DNA from: DAOTXN01 sp034435435
GTDB taxonomy: Bacteria; Chloroflexota; Anaerolineae; S140-20
Length of the DNA: 35,441 nt
Direction of reading: 5' to 3'
Assembly (NCBI GenBank): GCA_034435435.1
Contig: DAOTXN010000164.1
Location: forward strand, 1 to 35,441
Part shown: positions 1 to 7,051 of the stretch, one piece after another
Layout: each line of letters starts with the position of its first letter
Position numbering within the stretch: position 1 is the stretch's first letter
The notes under the pieces: model-generated
Told to the model about the DNA's origin: nothing
What the model saw: only the letters and a program-made list of their open reading frames with translations
Databases searched by the model: none
Position numbers and translations under genes: made by a program

Positions 1-1
1 A

Positions 2-124
2 GACAATTCTGACCGGCTTTCGCAAATCATACTACTTGCGAGATATAAGCTAGTCGGCAAAGATGCAGAAACCGGCAAATTACAGTGCGGCAGTCTGGCT
101 TTATCGAAATACACTATGCCGTAA
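2..124 (+). CDS. Possible 3' end of a gene starting before the window
   Basis: The second forward frame is open from the window edge to a TAA at 122-124 and would give about 40 residues ending in LALSKYTMP. The composition is protein-like, but no family is recognised. Another short open stretch, from a GTG at 85 to a TGA at 202, competes with it. Nothing else in bases 1-226 looks like a complete gene. A GCCGGC-TTGA-GCCGGC hairpin (195-210) sits just before the ribosome site of the next gene. Confidence 0.25.
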   Translation, partial: DNSDRLSQIILLARYKLVGKDAETGKLQCGSLALSKYTMP

Positions 125-226
125 TTTCAGAAAAAATAGTCGGCTGGCAAAAAGAGCAGCTTTGGGCGACGCTGGACGCAGTCACGGCTTTCGAGCCGGC
201 TTGAGCCGGCGGCAAGCTGGAGGACC

Positions 227-511
227 ATGGCGCATCAGCGAGACACATTGCAAAACTGGTTGGGCACCCTCAAGCAAGTCCTTTACGGGATGACCACCCA
301 TGAATGGGTGCGGGAGGTCGAGCAGCAGCGTGGGAGCGTCGAGCGGCTGTTCGTGCTGATGGTTTTCGGCGATCTACTGGTCGGCATACCCATTCTGCCT
401 CCCTATTATTGCTTGCGGCTGCTGCCTTTTATCGTGCCGCGCCTGGAAGGTTGGCGGCGCAGTATGTTGCGCGAGCGCGACTTGACCGATCTGGCCGATT
501 TTGATACCTAG
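227..511 (+). CDS. Small ArsA-neighbour protein, copy 1 (unknown function)
   Basis: This is a 94-residue protein of unknown function and a clear paralogue of the gene at 631-897. Both share an LYGM...H start region, an RGS-x-E-x-LF stretch, a GDLL..PILPPYY..LRLLP..VP core and the ending W-x-R-x-MLRERDLTD. The core is hydrophobic and proline-rich and could be a membrane-associated hairpin, but it is short for a full transmembrane pair. The start is an ATG with GGAGG at 219-223. The TAG stop lies inside the CTAG end of the MITE-like palindrome (508-613). The twin ArsA-type ATPases lie directly downstream, so it probably works with them; this is inference from position and duplication. Confidence 0.75.
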   Translation: MAHQRDTLQNWLGTLKQVLYGMTTHEWVREVEQQRGSVERLFVLMVFGDLLVGIPILPPYYCLRLLPFIVPRLEGWRRSMLRERDLTDLADFDT

Positions 512-613
512 CAGCCTGTCGGAGAGATGTAATTTAGCCCCTTGTGGGCGTCCAAAATGGGCGCAAAACGGGCACAAGGCCCTATATTACAGGGTTCTCC
601 GACAGACTGCTAG
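508..613. mobile_element. MITE-like palindromic element between the two small paralogues
   Basis: The ends match as an inverted repeat: CTAGCAG-Y-CTGTCGGAGA at 508-525 against its complement at 596-613, with one mismatch in 18. Pairing continues inward through TGTAAT-W-TAG and CCTTGTG. The 106-bp element could fold into one long hairpin and has no coding capacity. CTAG stands at both outer edges and may be a 4-bp target duplication. If so, the original CTAG carried the stop codon of the upstream gene, and removing the element leaves that stop about 17 nt before the next ATG. The related insertion sequence was not identified. Confidence 0.7.
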
Positions 614-630
614 AGCTTGAGGAGATTACA

Positions 631-897
631 ATGTCAGACGAAGAAAAACGTAGCTTGCTCGATTCTGTCAAAGGCATGTTGTACGGCATGGCCGGGCACG
701 ACATGGCTCGCTACGCCCTCAAAACCCGCGGCAGCATGGAGCACCTGTTCATCCTGATCACGATGGGCGACCTGCTGGGCGTGCCCATCCTGCCCCCCTA
801 TTACTCGCTGCGCCTGTTGCCCTACGTCGTGCCCCAGATTAGCACCTGGAAGCGGCGCATGTTGCGCGAGCGCGACTTGACCGACGCATTGGCCTGA
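631..897 (+). CDS. Small ArsA-neighbour protein, copy 2 (unknown function)
   Basis: This 88-residue protein is paralogous to the product of 227-511. It keeps the GDLLGVPILPPYYSLRLLP core and ends in RERDLTDALA. The ATG at 631 follows a TTGAGGAG ribosome site. The frame stays open upstream through the MITE-like palindrome, but that extension is element sequence and was not used. The gene ends 24 nt before the first ArsA-type ATPase, so co-transcription is likely. No named family is recognised. A membrane-proximal or client-handling partner of the ATPases is possible but unproven. Confidence 0.8.
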   Translation: MSDEEKRSLLDSVKGMLYGMAGHDMARYALKTRGSMEHLFILITMGDLLGVPILPPYYSLRLLPYVVPQISTWKRRMLRERDLTDALA

Positions 898-921
898 GGC
901 GCATCAAACGGAGACAAAACC

Positions 922-1911
922 ATGTCATTGGCACGCATTTTCCAAGAGCATCCCGAAAGACGCTACATCGAATTCGGCGGCAAGGGTGGACTGGGCAAGA
1001 CCACCTTTTCCGCCGCCACTGCCTACTGGCTGGCCAGCCAAGGCCACAAGGTGCTGGTCTTTTCGGTGGACCCCCAGGCCTCCCTTTCCGACATCTTTCA
1101 ACGCGACATTTTTGGTAAAGGGGCCGTGGAGATCATGCCCAACCTGTACGCTCAAGAGATCGATGCCGACCAGCACATCAAAGAATATCAGAACCAGATC
1201 CGCCAGAAAATCCTGGATATGTACGGCTTTGAGGAGGTGCCCGAAGAGATCGAGAACTATATCCGGGCCGCAGCAGCCGAACCGGCCATGGAAGAGAGCG
1301 CCATCTTTGACGCCGTGGTAGATATTGTCGTGGGCGGCGAATATGACTATTACATCTATGACCTGGTTCCGCTGGGTCACGCTCTGTATTATCTAAGCAT
1401 GGCCAGCGTCTACGACGAGTGGATCGACAAAATCACCAAACTGCGCGCCGAGATGGCCGAGTATGAGCAGGTGGCGGCGGTGATGAAACGAGACAAAGAC
1501 TCGCAGGAAGACCAGATTTTGAGTGAGCTACAAGATATCAAGTACCGCATCAATATGTCCTCCAGCATCCTGACCGACCGCGAAAAAACCGCCTTTTTCT
1601 TCGTCATCATCCCCGAAGAGATGGCTATTCTCGACACACAAAAAGCCGCCGGCCTGTTCGCCAAATACAATGTGCCCATCTCTGGCTACATTGTCAATCG
1701 GGTCATTCCAGCGGCGCTGGCGCAGCAAAATATCCCCGATTACCTGCGCCACCGGCTGGACATGCAGGCAGGTTACCTGACCAAGATCGACGCTACCTTT
1801 GGCGCGGAGGTCCTGGCCCGCGTCCCCGAATTCGAGCGTGACATCACCGGCCTGGCCATGATCGAGCGCATGGCCGCGGCCATGTTTGAAAACCAGGAGG
1901 AGGCGGTCTGA
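922..1911 (+). CDS. ArsA/Get3-family ATPase A, altered switch II
   Basis: This is a 329-residue cytosolic SIMIBI-class ATPase of the ArsA/Get3 family. It has a deviant Walker A loop GGKGGLGKTT (19-28), a switch I segment SVDPQAS with the catalytic-type Asp50, and a conserved EPAMEESAIF helix near 120. The usual switch II signature DTAPTGH reads DLVPLGH (147-153). The protein has no cysteine, so neither the As(III) site of true ArsA nor the Get3 zinc CxxC can be present. No arsB, arsC or arsR gene is nearby. Its stop overlaps the start of the next ATPase gene by one base, indicating coupled translation. A heterodimer with that product is inferred. The client is unknown. Confidence 0.88.
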   Translation: MSLARIFQEHPERRYIEFGGKGGLGKTTFSAATAYWLASQGHKVLVFSVDPQASLSDIFQRDIFGKGAVEIMPNLYAQEIDADQHIKEYQNQIRQKILDMYGFEEVPEEIENYIRAAAAEPAMEESAIFDAVVDIVVGGEYDYYIYDLVPLGHALYYLSMASVYDEWIDKITKLRAEMAEYEQVAAVMKRDKDSQEDQILSELQDIKYRINMSSSILTDREKTAFFFVIIPEEMAILDTQKAAGLFAKYNVPISGYIVNRVIPAALAQQNIPDYLRHRLDMQAGYLTKIDATFGAEVLARVPEFERDITGLAMIERMAAAMFENQEEAV

Positions 1912-2882
1912 TGATCGAAAAGACAATGCAGCAGTTTGTGGCCGAACACCCTGGCCTGAAATATAGCTTTTTCGGCGGCAAGGGCGGCGTCGGCAAGACC
2001 ATCCTGGCCGGCGCGATGGCCCTGTGGCTGGCTCAGCAGGGCAAGCGCACCCTCCTGGCCTCGACCAACCCGGTGCACAGTCTGACCAGCATGCTCGACC
2101 AGGACGTGCACGGCAAGCCGACGCCCGTAAAAGGGGTGAAAAACCTCACCGCCTACGAAATCGACACCAAAGACACTATCGAAAAGTCCAAAAAAGAAAT
2201 CCGCGAAAAGATCGAGTGGTTCCTCAAATTCGCCGACATCAAGACCAAAGCCGACGAGTTTGTCGAGTCGGCCACCATGAACCCGGCTTTTGAAGAGTCG
2301 GCCATGTTTGAGAACATGATCGATTTGATGTTCGAAGACAAGTATGAAGCCTACGTCTTTGACACCGCGCCTACGGCCAACGCCCGCCGGCTGCTGGGCA
2401 TGTCCAGCGTGTACTCGATGTGGGTCAACAAGATGGTGCAGAGCCGCGAAGAGGCCAAAAGCCTGCGCGAATTGCTTTCCTACAGCAAAAAGAAAGAAAA
2501 AGACCCGCTCATGGAGTACCTCATGACCTTCCGCGAGCGTATGGAAAATGCCAAAGAGCTGTTGACCGACGCGGCCAAAACCTCGTTTTTCTTCGTCACA
2601 CTGCCCGAGGCGCTGCCCATCGCCGTCATCAAACGCTTCATCGCCTGGTTCCACGATTTTGGCATCCCCGTCGGAGGCGTCGTGGTCAACATGGTGATCG
2701 ACAAAGAGTCCGTCGGCGCCGACGCGCCCGAATTCGTCGTCAACCGCGTGGCGATGCAAGATGACTATATGAGTGAAATCTGGCGCAGCTTTTCCGATGT
2801 GCGCGCCGTCTTGCCGCTCTTTGAGACCGAAGTTCGGGGTACGGCCATGTTGGCCCGCACCGCCGAAATGCTATTTGCCTGA
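1911..2882 (+). CDS. ArsA/Get3-family ATPase B, Asp-to-Asn in switch I
   Basis: This 323-residue paralogue of the preceding ATPase has Walker A GGKGGVGKT (22-30) and a NPAFEESAMF helix near 124. Switch I reads STNPVHS, with Asn53 where the family has the hydrolysis aspartate. Switch II reads DTAPTAN (151-157) instead of DTAPTGH. In Get3 the corresponding Asp-to-Asn change abolishes ATP hydrolysis, so this subunit may bind ATP without turning it over. The protein has no cysteine. It starts in a TGATG overlap with ATPase A. Tandem ArsA-type subunits recall the fused A1-A2 halves of E. coli ArsA, here as separate genes. Confidence 0.88.
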   Translation: MIEKTMQQFVAEHPGLKYSFFGGKGGVGKTILAGAMALWLAQQGKRTLLASTNPVHSLTSMLDQDVHGKPTPVKGVKNLTAYEIDTKDTIEKSKKEIREKIEWFLKFADIKTKADEFVESATMNPAFEESAMFENMIDLMFEDKYEAYVFDTAPTANARRLLGMSSVYSMWVNKMVQSREEAKSLRELLSYSKKKEKDPLMEYLMTFRERMENAKELLTDAAKTSFFFVTLPEALPIAVIKRFIAWFHDFGIPVGGVVVNMVIDKESVGADAPEFVVNRVAMQDDYMSEIWRSFSDVRAVLPLFETEVRGTAMLARTAEMLFA

Positions 2883-2891
2883 TGGCTGCTA

Positions 2892-2947
2892 CCCTTGCGA
2901 AGGCCTCGCCGCGAGCTTTCCCAAACGGTCGAGCGCCTTTGCAAGGG
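2892..2947. repeat. Imperfect inverted repeat (hairpin) after ATPase B
   Basis: CCCTTGCGAAGGC (2892-2904) and GCCTTTGCAAGGG (2935-2947) pair in 12 of 13 positions around a 30-nt GC-rich loop. It looks like an intergenic REP-like hairpin and argues that the next gene starts after it. Confidence 0.5.
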
Positions 2948-2959
2948 CTCCGATGCACT

Positions 2960-3583
2960 GTGAACCCTCAACTCATCGTCGTTCTAGTGGGTCTTTTTTA
3001 CATCCTCGCGGTCGGCGGCATGGCGCTTTTGAGGCGGGAGGGGTTGTCCAACCAGTTCGCTTTCGAGGCGCTGGCTATGATCGGGCTGGCGCTCGTGGTC
3101 GGATGGACGACCCGCATCATCGCCGACCCGGTTATTCTTTTCCTCTCACTCTATCTGGTCACCATGCGCGCCCGCTGGCTGACCGACCTGGCTAATTTTT
3201 TATTTCCCCGCCGGGGCTATGCCCCGGCCGCCCGTCTGTATGGTCTGGCTTTGCGCTTGTTCCCCGACCGCACCGGCCGTTTCATCGTGCTGGTCAATTG
3301 GGGGATCGCCCGTTTGCAGAATAGAGACCTCTCGGGAGCCATCTCGACGTTCCAGGATGTCCTGGAAAGGGCCGCGACCACGGGCGGATTAGGCCCCAAA
3401 TACGAAGCGGCGTGTCGGTACAACCTGGGCATCGCTTTCCGCAAGGCCGGGGATGATTTGAAAGCCGTGCAGCAGTTTACCCACGTGATCGAATCGTTCC
3501 CGGCCTCGGTTTATGGCCAGGCCGCCGAGAGAGCACTCAAAGAAAGGCGCGAACGCGGCCCCCGCTCTTCTCAAGACGAATAA
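2960..3583 (+). CDS. Membrane protein with TPR-like repeats
   Basis: The product is about 207 residues from a GTG at 2960. An ATG at 2882, overlapping the previous stop as TGATG, is in frame and would add 26 residues, but those are encoded by the hairpin and look non-coding. After a short start come two or three hydrophobic spans (LIVVLVGLFYILAVGGMAL and a later pair around VILFLSLYLVTM). A soluble part follows with two helix-pair repeats of TPR type (NWGIARLQNRDLSGAI and YNLGIAFRKAGDDLKAV). The family is not recognised. It lies at the end of the ATPase cluster and could anchor or scaffold the complex; this is inferred from position only. Confidence 0.72.
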   Translation: MNPQLIVVLVGLFYILAVGGMALLRREGLSNQFAFEALAMIGLALVVGWTTRIIADPVILFLSLYLVTMRARWLTDLANFLFPRRGYAPAARLYGLALRLFPDRTGRFIVLVNWGIARLQNRDLSGAISTFQDVLERAATTGGLGPKYEAACRYNLGIAFRKAGDDLKAVQQFTHVIESFPASVYGQAAERALKERRERGPRSSQDE

Positions 3584-3638
3584 AAGCAAACTCGGAGAAT
3601 AAGCCCGAGTCGTATTCCCAGGGTTAAAGACCAGGGCC

Positions 3639-4091
3639 GTGGGTCAACGAGTGGTCTACGACTATCGGGGCGATCTTGAAAAAGCAGGCTTGCGAACTGC
3701 CTTGTCTCATGTTAACATCGTCGTGGACCTTTATAACAAGGCCCTGAGTAAAAAGGCGCTGATCCCAGATTTGCGGACCTGGTTAGGAAATGCCATCCTG
3801 GAAGGAGGGATTGACCCTTTTCAAGACACGCGCTGGCTGCAGGATTATGAGCCGGCGGCCCCTCCGGATACTGCGTTGTTGGATAGGCTTGAGCGGGTCT
3901 ACGAGCAGCAAGGCAAGACGTTCGCCCGCTACCTGGAAGCCATCTACTGCGCGGAGCGAGGCGACGGCATCGACCCAGTGGTCAAGAGAGCCATCAGCCA
4001 TTCCAGGCCGCCGCGCTGGAGCGGGGTGGATTATCGCCCGGTGGATCGCGCCAGATTTCAAGAGGAGCAAATCGGTCATGGCACAGGATAG
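3639..4091 (+). CDS. Hypothetical protein overlapping the adenine methylase
   Basis: A 150-residue ORF starts at GTG 3639 with only a weak ribosome site. Its last 14 bases overlap the methylase gene, suggesting translational coupling. The sequence is soluble and mixed, with no signal peptide, no obvious nuclease motif (PD-ExK or HNH) and no known domain. A small hairpin, ACTCGG/CCGAGT (3590-3610), precedes it. A partner of the methylase, such as a diverged or truncated restriction component, is possible but unsupported by motifs. The start may be wrong. Confidence 0.5.
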   Translation: MGQRVVYDYRGDLEKAGLRTALSHVNIVVDLYNKALSKKALIPDLRTWLGNAILEGGIDPFQDTRWLQDYEPAAPPDTALLDRLERVYEQQGKTFARYLEAIYCAERGDGIDPVVKRAISHSRPPRWSGVDYRPVDRARFQEEQIGHGTG

Positions 4092-4947
4092 CGGTCGTCA
4101 GGCACCGACGACCGGGCCAGCGCAGCCTTTTATCAAGTGGGCCGGAGGCAAACAACGGCTGCTGGCTCAGTTTCAACCGTATTTTCCAGAGCGGTTTGAG
4201 CGTTACTTTGAGCCATTTGTCGGCAGTGGCGCGGTCTTTTTTGACTTGTGGAATACGCGCACCGACTTGACGGCGTTTCTGTCGGATTCGAATAAAGAAC
4301 TCGTCAACTGCTATCGTATAGTACGAGATGAGCCGGATGCTTTGATTGCACTGTTGGCAGAGCACAAGCGTTTACATAGCCAGGAGCACTATTACACTGT
4401 AAGGGACTGTTTTTTGTCCCCAGATCTCACACCGGTCCAGCGCGCGGCGCGTCTGATTTATTTGAACAAAACTTGCTACAATGGTCTCTATCGCGTCAAC
4501 AGTCAGGGACAGTTCAACGTGCCGCTGGGGAGCTACACATCGCCGGCTATTCTGGAGGAGGGCAAGTTACGCGCCGCGAGTCATGCCTTGCAGAACGCTG
4601 TTCTTACAACAAGAGACTTTCGGGATTGCCTGGCGCTGGCCCGAGCGGGTGATTTTTTTTATTTTGATCCCCCTTATCATCCCGTGAGTGCTACGGCCAA
4701 CTTTGCCAATTACACCAATGCCGGATTTGGCGCGGAGCAGCAGCGTGCGTTGGCGGACCTTTTTCAGGCGCTGGATCGCCGGGGGTGTATCTTGATGTTG
4801 AGCAACTCATGGACGCCCTTTATTCTTGAGCTTTACCGGGAGTATACAATCGTGGAGGTGCGCGCCGCTCGCGCCATCAACTCGCGCGCGGATCGCCGCG
4901 GCAAGATTCGCGAAGTATTGGTCCTGAACCATCCGTCATACAAATGA
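4078..4947 (+). CDS. dam: Dam-family (D12 class) DNA adenine N6-methyltransferase
   Basis: The 289-residue enzyme shows the D12-class layout: FIKWAGGK (18-25) as the N-terminal SAM-binding motif, FEPFVGSG (44-51) as motif I, YLNKTCYNGLYRVN (128-141) and the catalytic DPPY at 197-200. It is expected to methylate adenine within a short site, GATC in most relatives, using S-adenosylmethionine. The ATG at 4078 overlaps the preceding small gene. No recognisable restriction endonuclease or MutH lies next to it, so it may be an orphan methylase or half of an unusual restriction-modification pair. The specificity is inferred from family only. Confidence 0.88.
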   Translation: MAQDSGRQAPTTGPAQPFIKWAGGKQRLLAQFQPYFPERFERYFEPFVGSGAVFFDLWNTRTDLTAFLSDSNKELVNCYRIVRDEPDALIALLAEHKRLHSQEHYYTVRDCFLSPDLTPVQRAARLIYLNKTCYNGLYRVNSQGQFNVPLGSYTSPAILEEGKLRAASHALQNAVLTTRDFRDCLALARAGDFFYFDPPYHPVSATANFANYTNAGFGAEQQRALADLFQALDRRGCILMLSNSWTPFILELYREYTIVEVRAARAINSRADRRGKIREVLVLNHPSYK

Positions 4948-4950
4948 CGG
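4933..4950 (+). other. Perfect stem-loop spanning the methylase stop codon
   Basis: CCGTCAT-ACAA-ATGACGG is a 7-bp perfect stem with a 4-nt loop. The TGA stop (4945-4947) lies in the right arm. No T-run follows, so a classical intrinsic terminator is unlikely. Confidence 0.4.
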
Positions 4951-4984
4951 GATTGATGGTCGTTAGACGATGTAAAGGAGCGCA

Positions 4985-5827
4985 ATGATTGCTTACTTGA
5001 ACGGCGCATTTCTGGAAAAAGAAAAAATTCTCATCTCGCCCGACGACCGGGGTTTTCTTTTTGCCGACGGCGTCTACGACGTGATCCGCGCCTACGATGG
5101 GCGGCTATTCCAAACCGAAGCCCATCTGCGGCGTCTGGAGCGTAGCCTGCGCGAGCTGCGCATTCACGGGTTGGAAGTGGATGGCATGCACGAGGTAGCT
5201 CAGAAACTCATCCACGACAATCACCTGAGTGCAGGTGACGCGATCGTGTATATACAGGTTACGCGCGGCGCGGCCCGGCGCACGCACGTCTTTCCCGATC
5301 CCCCGCCGCCGCCCACAGTGTACGCCTTTGCTGCACCCTATCGTACTCCGCCCGAGGATCTAAAGCGCGGTGTAAAGGTGCTGCTGGTACCCGACAACCG
5401 CTGGTCACGCTGCGACATCAAGACGGTGGCCTTGTTGCCGAACGTGCTGGCCCGACAGCGCGCTCAAGAAGCCGGGGCCCAAGAGGCCGTGTTTGTCCGC
5501 GACGGCGCGATCACCGAGGGCACGCACACCAACTTTTGTGCGGTATTTGACGGGGGACTGGTCACGGCGCCCAAGAGCCAGTACATCTTGCCTGGCATCA
5601 CCCGGCAGGTAGTGTTGGACCTGTGCCACAAACTGGATATTCCAGTCAAACAGTTTCCCATCCTGGAAGAAAAACTGGCCCTGGCGGAGGAATGTATGCT
5701 CGTCGGCACCACTGTCGAGATCACACCGGTGAACAAGATCGACGGTCGCAAGGTGGCAGACGGCAAGCCCGGACCGATCACCCGTCAATTGCAGCAAGCC
5801 TTTTATGAATTGACGCACCCGGAATGA
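4985..5827 (+). CDS. dat: D-alanine transaminase-like class IV aminotransferase
   Basis: This 280-residue PLP enzyme is of the branched-chain/D-amino-acid aminotransferase fold. The PLP lysine is Lys146 in RCDIKTVALLPNV. Glu178 in DGAITEGTHTNF fits the glutamate that contacts the pyridine nitrogen in D-amino acid transaminase. The TRGAARRTH segment near 93-101 resembles the carboxylate-binding RxH region of Bacillus D-amino acid transaminase and differs from branched-chain enzymes. The expected reaction is D-alanine plus 2-oxoglutarate to pyruvate plus D-glutamate, feeding peptidoglycan. The ATG follows AAAGGAG at a good distance. A PDPPPPP run (104-110) is unusual but lies in a loop. Confidence 0.85.
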   Translation: MIAYLNGAFLEKEKILISPDDRGFLFADGVYDVIRAYDGRLFQTEAHLRRLERSLRELRIHGLEVDGMHEVAQKLIHDNHLSAGDAIVYIQVTRGAARRTHVFPDPPPPPTVYAFAAPYRTPPEDLKRGVKVLLVPDNRWSRCDIKTVALLPNVLARQRAQEAGAQEAVFVRDGAITEGTHTNFCAVFDGGLVTAPKSQYILPGITRQVVLDLCHKLDIPVKQFPILEEKLALAEECMLVGTTVEITPVNKIDGRKVADGKPGPITRQLQQAFYELTHPE

Positions 5828-5891
5828 ACGGGGCGCGATTCGCCCATCGCTGTGACTGGAACAGATTCGCCTGAGACGCTGAGCCGCACTC

Positions 5892-5920
5892 TTGACGCAT
5901 CATTGAGCCTGTGTTATCTT
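5892..5920 (+). promoter_or_regulatory. Predicted sigma70-type promoter for the PP-loop gene
   Basis: TTGACG (5892-5897), 17 bp, then TATCTT (5915-5920). It lies about 47 bp before the ATG at 5967. The -10 match is only moderate. Confidence 0.45.
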
Positions 5921-5966
5921 TTAGTGGTCGGCAATCAGCGGTCGAATCTTGGGGTTTGTGGGTAAT

Positions 5967-7007
5967 ATGATGTCTAGCGAACAGATCAAAGCGGTTGGAA
6001 TGTTGTCTGGAGGGCTGGACAGTCGCTTGGCGGTGTGCCTGGTGCAACAACAGGGCATCCAGGTATTGGGCTTGCATTTTTATACCGGCTTTTGCATCGC
6101 CAACCGCAACCGGCGGGTGGGGCGCGTGGAAAAGCCCAGCGCCCGCCACGAGGCGCTCGAAGCCGGCGCCGACCTGGACGTGCCGGTCGAGGTCACCGAC
6201 GTGGCCCAGGAATACATAGCAGTGATATTAAATCCCCGCTACGGCTACGGGGCGGGCATGAATCCGTGCGTGGATTGTCGTATTTTTATGTTGCGCCGCG
6301 CCAAAGTCTATATGGAGCAGGTGGGAGCGCGCTTTGTATTCACCGGCGAAGTGCTGGGTCAGCGCCCCAAATCGCAGCGCCGCCAGCAACTGCGCACCAT
6401 CGAGCGCGAAGCGGGATTAAAGGGATTGTTGTTGCGCCCATTGTCGGCCCGCCTGTTGCCGCCGACCATTCCCGAAAAGGAAGGCTGGGTAGACCGCGGC
6501 CAACTCCTCGCCATCAGCGGGCGCGGGCGCAAAGAGCAAATCGCCCTGGCCGGGCAGCTCGACATTGGCGCGTACCCTCAACCGGCCGGCGGATGTTGTT
6601 TTCTACCCGACCCCAACTTTGCCCGGCGCTTGCGCGATTTCATCGCTCACTATTCCCCCGAGGCCGTCACGCCGGAGCAGATGGCATTGCTGGCGGTGGG
6701 GCGGCACTTTCGCCTGGATGAGCAAGTCAAGGTCATCCTTGGACGCGACCAGGGCGAAAATAACTACCTGGCGTGGGCTGGCGCGGACCAGTGGCAATTC
6801 ACCACTCCCGACCACCCCGGTCCTATCGCCGTGACAACCGATGAGTTGATGGAGGAACACGTCGCCCAAATTGCCGGGCTTGTAGCCTCTTTTAGCGATG
6901 GCAAAAACGGTTCCCGCGTGCGGGTCGAGGTGCGCCGCAACGGCGACGTTCGGCACGTATTTGTCATCCCGACCTCTCGCGACATTGCAAATTCGCGCCG
7001 GATTTGA
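5967..7007 (+). CDS. PP-loop tRNA thiolation-like protein (MnmA/ThiI relative)
   Basis: The 346-residue protein belongs to the adenine nucleotide alpha-hydrolase superfamily. It has the ATP-pyrophosphatase loop SGGLDS (14-19), a CVDC pair (101-104), TGEVLGQRPKSQ (126-137) and a GGCCFL motif further on. These features fit sulfur insertion into tRNA, in which adenylation of the target base is followed by thiol transfer. The overall layout differs from canonical MnmA, and the C-terminal half (after about 240) is not a recognised MnmA domain, so the substrate is uncertain. ATG 5967 is chosen over an upstream in-frame TTG at 5949. The stop overlaps an upstream open frame of the next regulator, but the two genes are really 44 nt apart. 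Confidence 0.75.
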   Translation: MMSSEQIKAVGMLSGGLDSRLAVCLVQQQGIQVLGLHFYTGFCIANRNRRVGRVEKPSARHEALEAGADLDVPVEVTDVAQEYIAVILNPRYGYGAGMNPCVDCRIFMLRRAKVYMEQVGARFVFTGEVLGQRPKSQRRQQLRTIEREAGLKGLLLRPLSARLLPPTIPEKEGWVDRGQLLAISGRGRKEQIALAGQLDIGAYPQPAGGCCFLPDPNFARRLRDFIAHYSPEAVTPEQMALLAVGRHFRLDEQVKVILGRDQGENNYLAWAGADQWQFTTPDHPGPIAVTTDELMEEHVAQIAGLVASFSDGKNGSRVRVEVRRNGDVRHVFVIPTSRDIANSRRI

Positions 7008-7051
7008 TAAAGTTCTTTTCCTGCCTGCCGATAATTCAAGAGAACATCGCT

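Noticed and set aside
63..293. 76-codon frame at the left edge
   Set aside because: It overlaps the better-supported small gene at 227, is arginine-rich and irregular, and has no ribosome site.
1773..2759. Long minus-strand frame opposite the ATPase genes
   Set aside because: It is histidine- and valine-rich in the manner of antisense frames in GC-rich genes and overlaps two strongly supported coding regions.
227..2882. Arsenite resistance operon
   Set aside because: Neither ATPase contains a cysteine, and no arsB, arsC, arsD or arsR gene is present.
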